DNA of 64,000 nt from Streptomyces canus 299MFChir4.1 (GTDB lineage Bacteria > Actinomycetota > Actinomycetes > Streptomycetales > Streptomycetaceae): NCBI RefSeq assembly GCF_000383615.1, contig NZ_KB911597.1:1-64000 (forward strand). The letters are read 5' to 3'. The position numbers were made by a program, and so were the translations under genes. The notes beneath the pieces are model-generated. The model was not told the DNA's origin, did not search any database, and was given only the letters and a program-made list of their open reading frames with translations. This document shows, piece after piece, positions 61,207-64,000 of the stretch (position 1 is the first letter of the stretch; each line of letters begins with the position of its first letter).

Positions 61207-61926
61207 ATGGCCCGCGCCCTGGCCCTGTCCGTGGCCGCGCTCGCTGTGGGAGGCATGGCCCTGGCCGGGACGCCCGCCTCGTCGGCGAGTCTGCCCAGGG
61301 GGCACGACGTGTCCTCGCATCAGAAGGACGTCGACTGGGGGAAGGCCAGGGCCGAGGGCGCCGGATTCGTCTACGTCAAGGCGACCGAGTCGACGACCTA
61401 CCGCAACCCGCACTTCGGCCGGCAGTACGAGGGAGCGCGCGACGCCGGCATTCTGCGTGGGGCGTACCACTTCGCACTGCCGGACAAGTCGTCGGGCCGG
61501 GCGCAGGCCGCGTACTTCGTGCGCAACGGCGGCGCCTGGTCCGCGGACGGCTGGACGCTGCCGCCCGCGCTCGACATCGAATACAACCCGTACGACAAGA
61601 AGTACAAGTGCTACCGCATGAGCAAGGCGGAGCTGATCGGCTGGATCAGGTCGTTCAGCGACGAGGTCAGGCGGCTCACCGGGCGCCGGCCGGTCATCTA
61701 CACGACCGCCCACTGGTGGAACATGTGCACGGGCGGCAGCGGTGCCTTCGCCTCGGACCACGCGCTGTGGGTGGCCCGCTACCGCTCGGCGGACGCGGGA
61801 CCGCTGCCCGGCGGATGGTCGTCCTGGACGATCTGGCAGTACGACAACAGCGGCAGCCTGCCGGGTGACCAGAATCTCTTCAACGGGTCGGCCCGGCAGC
61901 TGAAGAGGTTCGCCGCCGGGTCGTAG
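61207..61926 (+). CDS. Secreted GH25 muramidase (lysozyme)
   Basis: About 239 residues. Signal peptide (about 1-28), then a GH25 domain with D34 (GHDVSSHQ), YVKATESTTY, and the catalytic D123/E125 pair in ALDIEYNP. Cleaves the glycan strand of peptidoglycan, like the Chalaropsis-type lysozymes. ATG 61207 follows GGGGGGA; GTG 61180 would add nine residues before the signal peptide. Two cysteines late in the domain may form a disulfide. Confidence 0.93.
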   Translation: MARALALSVAALAVGGMALAGTPASSASLPRGHDVSSHQKDVDWGKARAEGAGFVYVKATESTTYRNPHFGRQYEGARDAGILRGAYHFALPDKSSGRAQAAYFVRNGGAWSADGWTLPPALDIEYNPYDKKYKCYRMSKAELIGWIRSFSDEVRRLTGRRPVIYTTAHWWNMCTGGSGAFASDHALWVARYRSADAGPLPGGWSSWTIWQYDNSGSLPGDQNLFNGSARQLKRFAAGS

Positions 61927-62010
61927 CCGTGGGACATATGGGCCGTACGGGGGCCGTGGGGTTCGGCGAAGCCAAGCGCGAAGATTCCGGTCACCGTGCG
62001 GCCCGCCCCA

Positions 62011-62043
62011 GTTCACCTTCCGTTCATCCAGGTTACCTACGTT
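62011..62043 (+). promoter_or_regulatory. PHO box (PhoP binding repeats) upstream of pit gene
   Basis: Three 11-base direct repeats: GTTCACCTTCC (62011-62021), GTTCATCCAGG (62022-62032) and TTACCTACGTT (62033-62043), followed by CAAC. They match the Streptomyces PHO-box consensus GTTCACC in phased repeats. The gene 37 bases downstream encodes a phosphate transporter, so PhoP control under phosphate limitation is expected. Confidence 0.88.
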
Positions 62044-62079
62044 CAACATGCCAATGACCTCGAACGATTGCCTGGGTAA

Positions 62080-63318
62080 ATGGAAAACTTCTCGCTGATC
62101 CTCGCGATTGTGGTTGTCACCGCACTCGCGTTCGATTTCACGAACGGTTTTCACGACACCGCCAACGCGATGGCCACCACCATCTCGACCGGTGCACTCA
62201 AGCCCAAGGTCGCGGTGGCCATGTCCGCCGTGCTGAACCTTGTGGGCGCCTTCCTCTCGGTGGAGGTCGCCAACACGATCTCCAAGGGTCTCGTCGACGA
62301 GACCGGCATCCGTCCCGAGGTCATCTTCGCCGCCCTGGTCGGCGCGATCCTCTGGAACCTGCTGACCTGGCTGGTGGGACTGCCCTCCAGCTCCTCGCAC
62401 GCCCTCATGGGCGGTCTGATCGGCGCCACCATCGCCTCGGCGGGCATGGGCGCGGTCCATGGCGACGCGCTCGTCACCAAGGTCCTGATCCCGGCGATCG
62501 CGGCACCGATCGTCGCGGGCGTCGCCGCCATGCTGGCCACCCGGCTCTCCTACTCGCTGGGCAAGAAGGCCGACGGCAAGGCCGCCGCGAAGGGCTACCG
62601 CACCGGCCAGATCGCCTCGGCCGGACTGGTCTCGCTGGCCCACGGCACCAACGACGCGCAGAAGACGATGGGCATCATCACCCTCGCGCTGGTCGCCGGC
62701 GGCGCCGTCGCCCCCGACTCCGACCCGCCCACCTGGGTCATCCTCTCCGCGGGTCTCGCCATCGCGCTCGGCACCTACCTCGGCGGCTGGCGCATCATCC
62801 GCACCATGGGCAAGGGCCTGACCGAACTCCAGCCGCAGCAGGGCTTCGCCGCCCAGACCAGCGCGGCCACGGTCATCCTGGCCTCGTCCCACCTCGGCTT
62901 CTCCCTCTCCACCACGCACGCCGTCTCCGGTTCGGTGATGGGCGCGGGCCTCGGCCGCAAGGGCGGGGTCGTCCGCTGGTCGACGGCCACCCGGATGCTC
63001 GTCGCCTGGGGCCTGACGCTCCCGGCGGCGGCCCTGGTGGGCGCCCTGGCCGAGTCGGTCACGAACCTCGGCGACTGGGGTACGGCGGTCGTGGCGCTCT
63101 TCCTCGTCGCCTCCAGCGCGGCGATCTGGAAGATCTCGCGGCGCGAGGTCGTGGACGCGTCGAACGTCAACGAGACCGACGAGCCCGCCGGTGTGGTGAC
63201 CACGGCGATCGCCGCCGTGACCCCGCCGCCCACGGGGGCGGTGACCGAGGACCTCACCGCCACGATCCCGGCCCCGCCCGTCACGACGGAACCGGCCGCC
63301 CCGCCGGCCGCCGTCTGA
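62080..63318 (+). CDS. pitH2: Inorganic phosphate transporter, Pit family
   Basis: 412 residues with about ten transmembrane helices. It has the duplicated Pit signatures DFTNGFHDTANAMA and LAHGTNDAQKTMGII. Low-affinity phosphate uptake with metal-phosphate and protons. The PHO-box repeats upstream and the location next to cobalamin genes match my memory of S. coelicolor pitH2 (SCO1845). The Thr/Pro/Ala-rich C-terminal tail is probably disordered. A 73-residue membrane gene follows after 29 bases. Confidence 0.94.
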   Translation: MENFSLILAIVVVTALAFDFTNGFHDTANAMATTISTGALKPKVAVAMSAVLNLVGAFLSVEVANTISKGLVDETGIRPEVIFAALVGAILWNLLTWLVGLPSSSSHALMGGLIGATIASAGMGAVHGDALVTKVLIPAIAAPIVAGVAAMLATRLSYSLGKKADGKAAAKGYRTGQIASAGLVSLAHGTNDAQKTMGIITLALVAGGAVAPDSDPPTWVILSAGLAIALGTYLGGWRIIRTMGKGLTELQPQQGFAAQTSAATVILASSHLGFSLSTTHAVSGSVMGAGLGRKGGVVRWSTATRMLVAWGLTLPAAALVGALAESVTNLGDWGTAVVALFLVASSAAIWKISRREVVDASNVNETDEPAGVVTTAIAAVTPPPTGAVTEDLTATIPAPPVTTEPAAPPAAV

Positions 63319-63347
63319 GCCCGCAGCACTAAGGAAGCAGCCTCACC

Positions 63348-63569
63348 ATGAAGATCGACTGGGAAGCACTCGGCTCCGTCTTCGGCGTCAGCCTCGTCGT
63401 CACCGTGGGCCTCGTGGCCCTGTTCACCCTCGGCATCATGGGCCTGTCCCGCCAGGAACGGGCCACCGCCCAGGGCGACTCGGCCGCTCTCGCGGTCACC
63501 GGCGCCTACGCCTGCTTCGCGGCGTGCGCGGCGGCGGTGGCGTACGGGATCTATCTGATCGTGGCCTGA
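63348..63569 (+). CDS. Small membrane protein downstream of pit
   Basis: 73 residues with two hydrophobic helices (about 9-32 and 46-71) and a short basic loop (SRQERATAQGD). GGAAG precedes the ATG. Probably cotranscribed with the phosphate transporter; similar small proteins follow pit genes in other Streptomyces. Role unknown. Confidence 0.83.
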   Translation: MKIDWEALGSVFGVSLVVTVGLVALFTLGIMGLSRQERATAQGDSAALAVTGAYACFAACAAAVAYGIYLIVA

Positions 63570-63588
63570 CGTCACTCGCGTCACTCGA

Positions 63589-63633
63589 CGGCCGGGCGGG
63601 CACGGAACTGCAGGTTCCGTGCCCGCCCGGCCG
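63589..63633. terminator. Hairpin terminator (20-bp stem)
   Basis: Perfect arms 63589-63608 and 63614-63633 with loop TGCAG, followed by TCTTCC. Ends the pit transcript and separates it from the cobalamin leader. Confidence 0.93.
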
Positions 63634-63694
63634 TCTTCCATGACCGGCGGTGTGGGGTTCTGCACACTCCCCCGCCGCAGGTCAACAGCAAGTT

Positions 63695-63870
63695 GACGGG
63701 TCTCGAAGGCCCGTGGTGGACTGCCGGAGCCATATACGGCGGCAGGAGAGGAAGCCGGTGCGAATCCGGCGCGGTCCCGCCACTGTCACCGGGGTAGACA
63801 CCCCCGGGAGCCAGGAACTCTCGCCGCCGGACTCGTCGAACCAGGGCGCGGACACCCTGAGTGAGGACAT
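63695..63870 (+). promoter_or_regulatory. Cobalamin riboswitch
   Basis: The conserved B12-box core is present: AGAGGAAGCCGGTGCGAATC (63747-63766), GGTCCCGCCACTGT with the GCCACTG box (63779-63785), and GGGAGCCAGGAACTC (63806-63820). Adenosylcobalamin binding lowers expression of downstream genes. The next gene is cobD. The hairpin CAGGG/CCCTG at about 63842-63859 may belong to the switch platform. Confidence 0.95.
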
Positions 63871-63876
63871 GACGCG

Positions 63877-63936
63877 ATGCTCGCCTGCCGATCGACCAGC
63901 AGTACCAGGCACTTGAACGACCCCGCGATCGGCTGA
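63877..63936 (+). CDS. Candidate 19-codon upstream frame before cobD
   Basis: ATG 63877 to TGA 63934-63936, ending 4 bases before the cobD ATG. A second short frame (ATG 63869, 15 codons) has GAGG just upstream. Neither shows homology I know. Termination so near the cobD start could help reinitiation, since cobD itself lacks a ribosome site. Confidence 0.25.
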   Translation: MLACRSTSSTRHLNDPAIG

Positions 63937-63940
63937 CCCG

Positions 63941-64000
63941 ATGCGTGCCGATCGCGTTTTCGCGTACGGCGCCGCCGCCGGTCTGATCGGTGACCTTCTG
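63941..64000 (+). CDS. cobD: Cobalamin biosynthesis protein CobD/CbiB (5' end only)
   Basis: Twenty codons before the window ends: MRADRVFAYGAAAGLIGDLL, which matches the N-terminus of Streptomyces CobD (adenosylcobinamide-phosphate synthase, membrane enzyme attaching aminopropanol) as I remember it. The riboswitch immediately upstream supports this. ATG 63941 has no ribosome site and sits in the loop between GCGATCGGC (63925-63933) and GCCGATCGC (63947-63955). Confidence 0.8.
   Translation, partial: MRADRVFAYGAAAGLIGDLL

Noticed and set aside
60340..62919. Aldolase frame extended to 62919 on the minus strand
   Set aside because: The upstream part is antisense to the lysozyme and phosphate transporter genes and has no recognisable domain.

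Overview
The window is high-GC chromosomal DNA of a Streptomyces. The evidence is the actinobacterial 16S rRNA 5' end at the left edge, a ChpE-type chaplin, a 'streptophobe' membrane protein, an SGM_5486-type micropeptide, the strong GC3 bias and frequent GTG starts. From memory, the gene order resembles the S. coelicolor core segment running from about chpE (SCO1800) to pitH2 (SCO1845). It is a mostly housekeeping, syntenic stretch carrying one clearly mobile insertion.

Layout. 1-600: start of an rRNA operon on the minus strand with its promoter and leader. 600-6.9 kb: alkylbase DNA glycosylase, Spo0M-like and Raf-kinase-inhibitor-like proteins, HNH nuclease, an ABC ATPase/NfeD/SPFH set and a hypothetical protein. 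7-12.2 kb: chaplin, a NarL-type two-component pair, an SDR coupled to queA, and a secreted SLT-domain protein with a structured leader. 12.2-17.8 kb: a divergent pair, an FHA-FHA-ABC transporter and a streptophobe protein with a repetitive tail. 18-22.8 kb: serB, sixA-like, two small membrane peptides, an MFS exporter divergent from a GntR/FadR regulator, and a small secreted protein. 23-33.5 kb: fabG-fabI, tldD-tldE, tyrS, small membrane genes, moaA and a DUF485/acetate-type symporter pair. 33.8-39.6 kb: two tandem secreted subtilases, a CoA-transferase with palindromes around its start, and a CopD-like protein.

39.6-44.2 kb is the most distinctive part. A minus-strand run encodes an alkylglycerol-monooxygenase-like di-iron membrane enzyme, a lysoplasmalogenase (GTGA overlap) and a zinc alcohol dehydrogenase, which together look like an ether-lipid breakdown pathway. 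An intact IS982-type element with perfect 19-bp ends and a TTA codon in its transposase has landed about 30 bp upstream of the first gene.

44.3-64 kb: DEDDh exonuclease-BRCT protein, SURF1, GH15, an AmaP/Asp23 envelope cluster with overlapping genes, enoyl-CoA hydratase, HTH protein, ABC-F, zinc metallopeptidase, VOC protein, alpha/beta hydrolase, class II aldolase, GH25 lysozyme, and a PHO-box-preceded Pit phosphate transporter. The window ends with a cobalamin riboswitch leading into cobD, whose start codon lies in the loop of a 9-bp inverted repeat. Many convergent gene pairs share long perfect hairpin terminators, and a Streptomyces interspersed repeat built around TTCCCCGCGCCCCT recurs in intergenic DNA.
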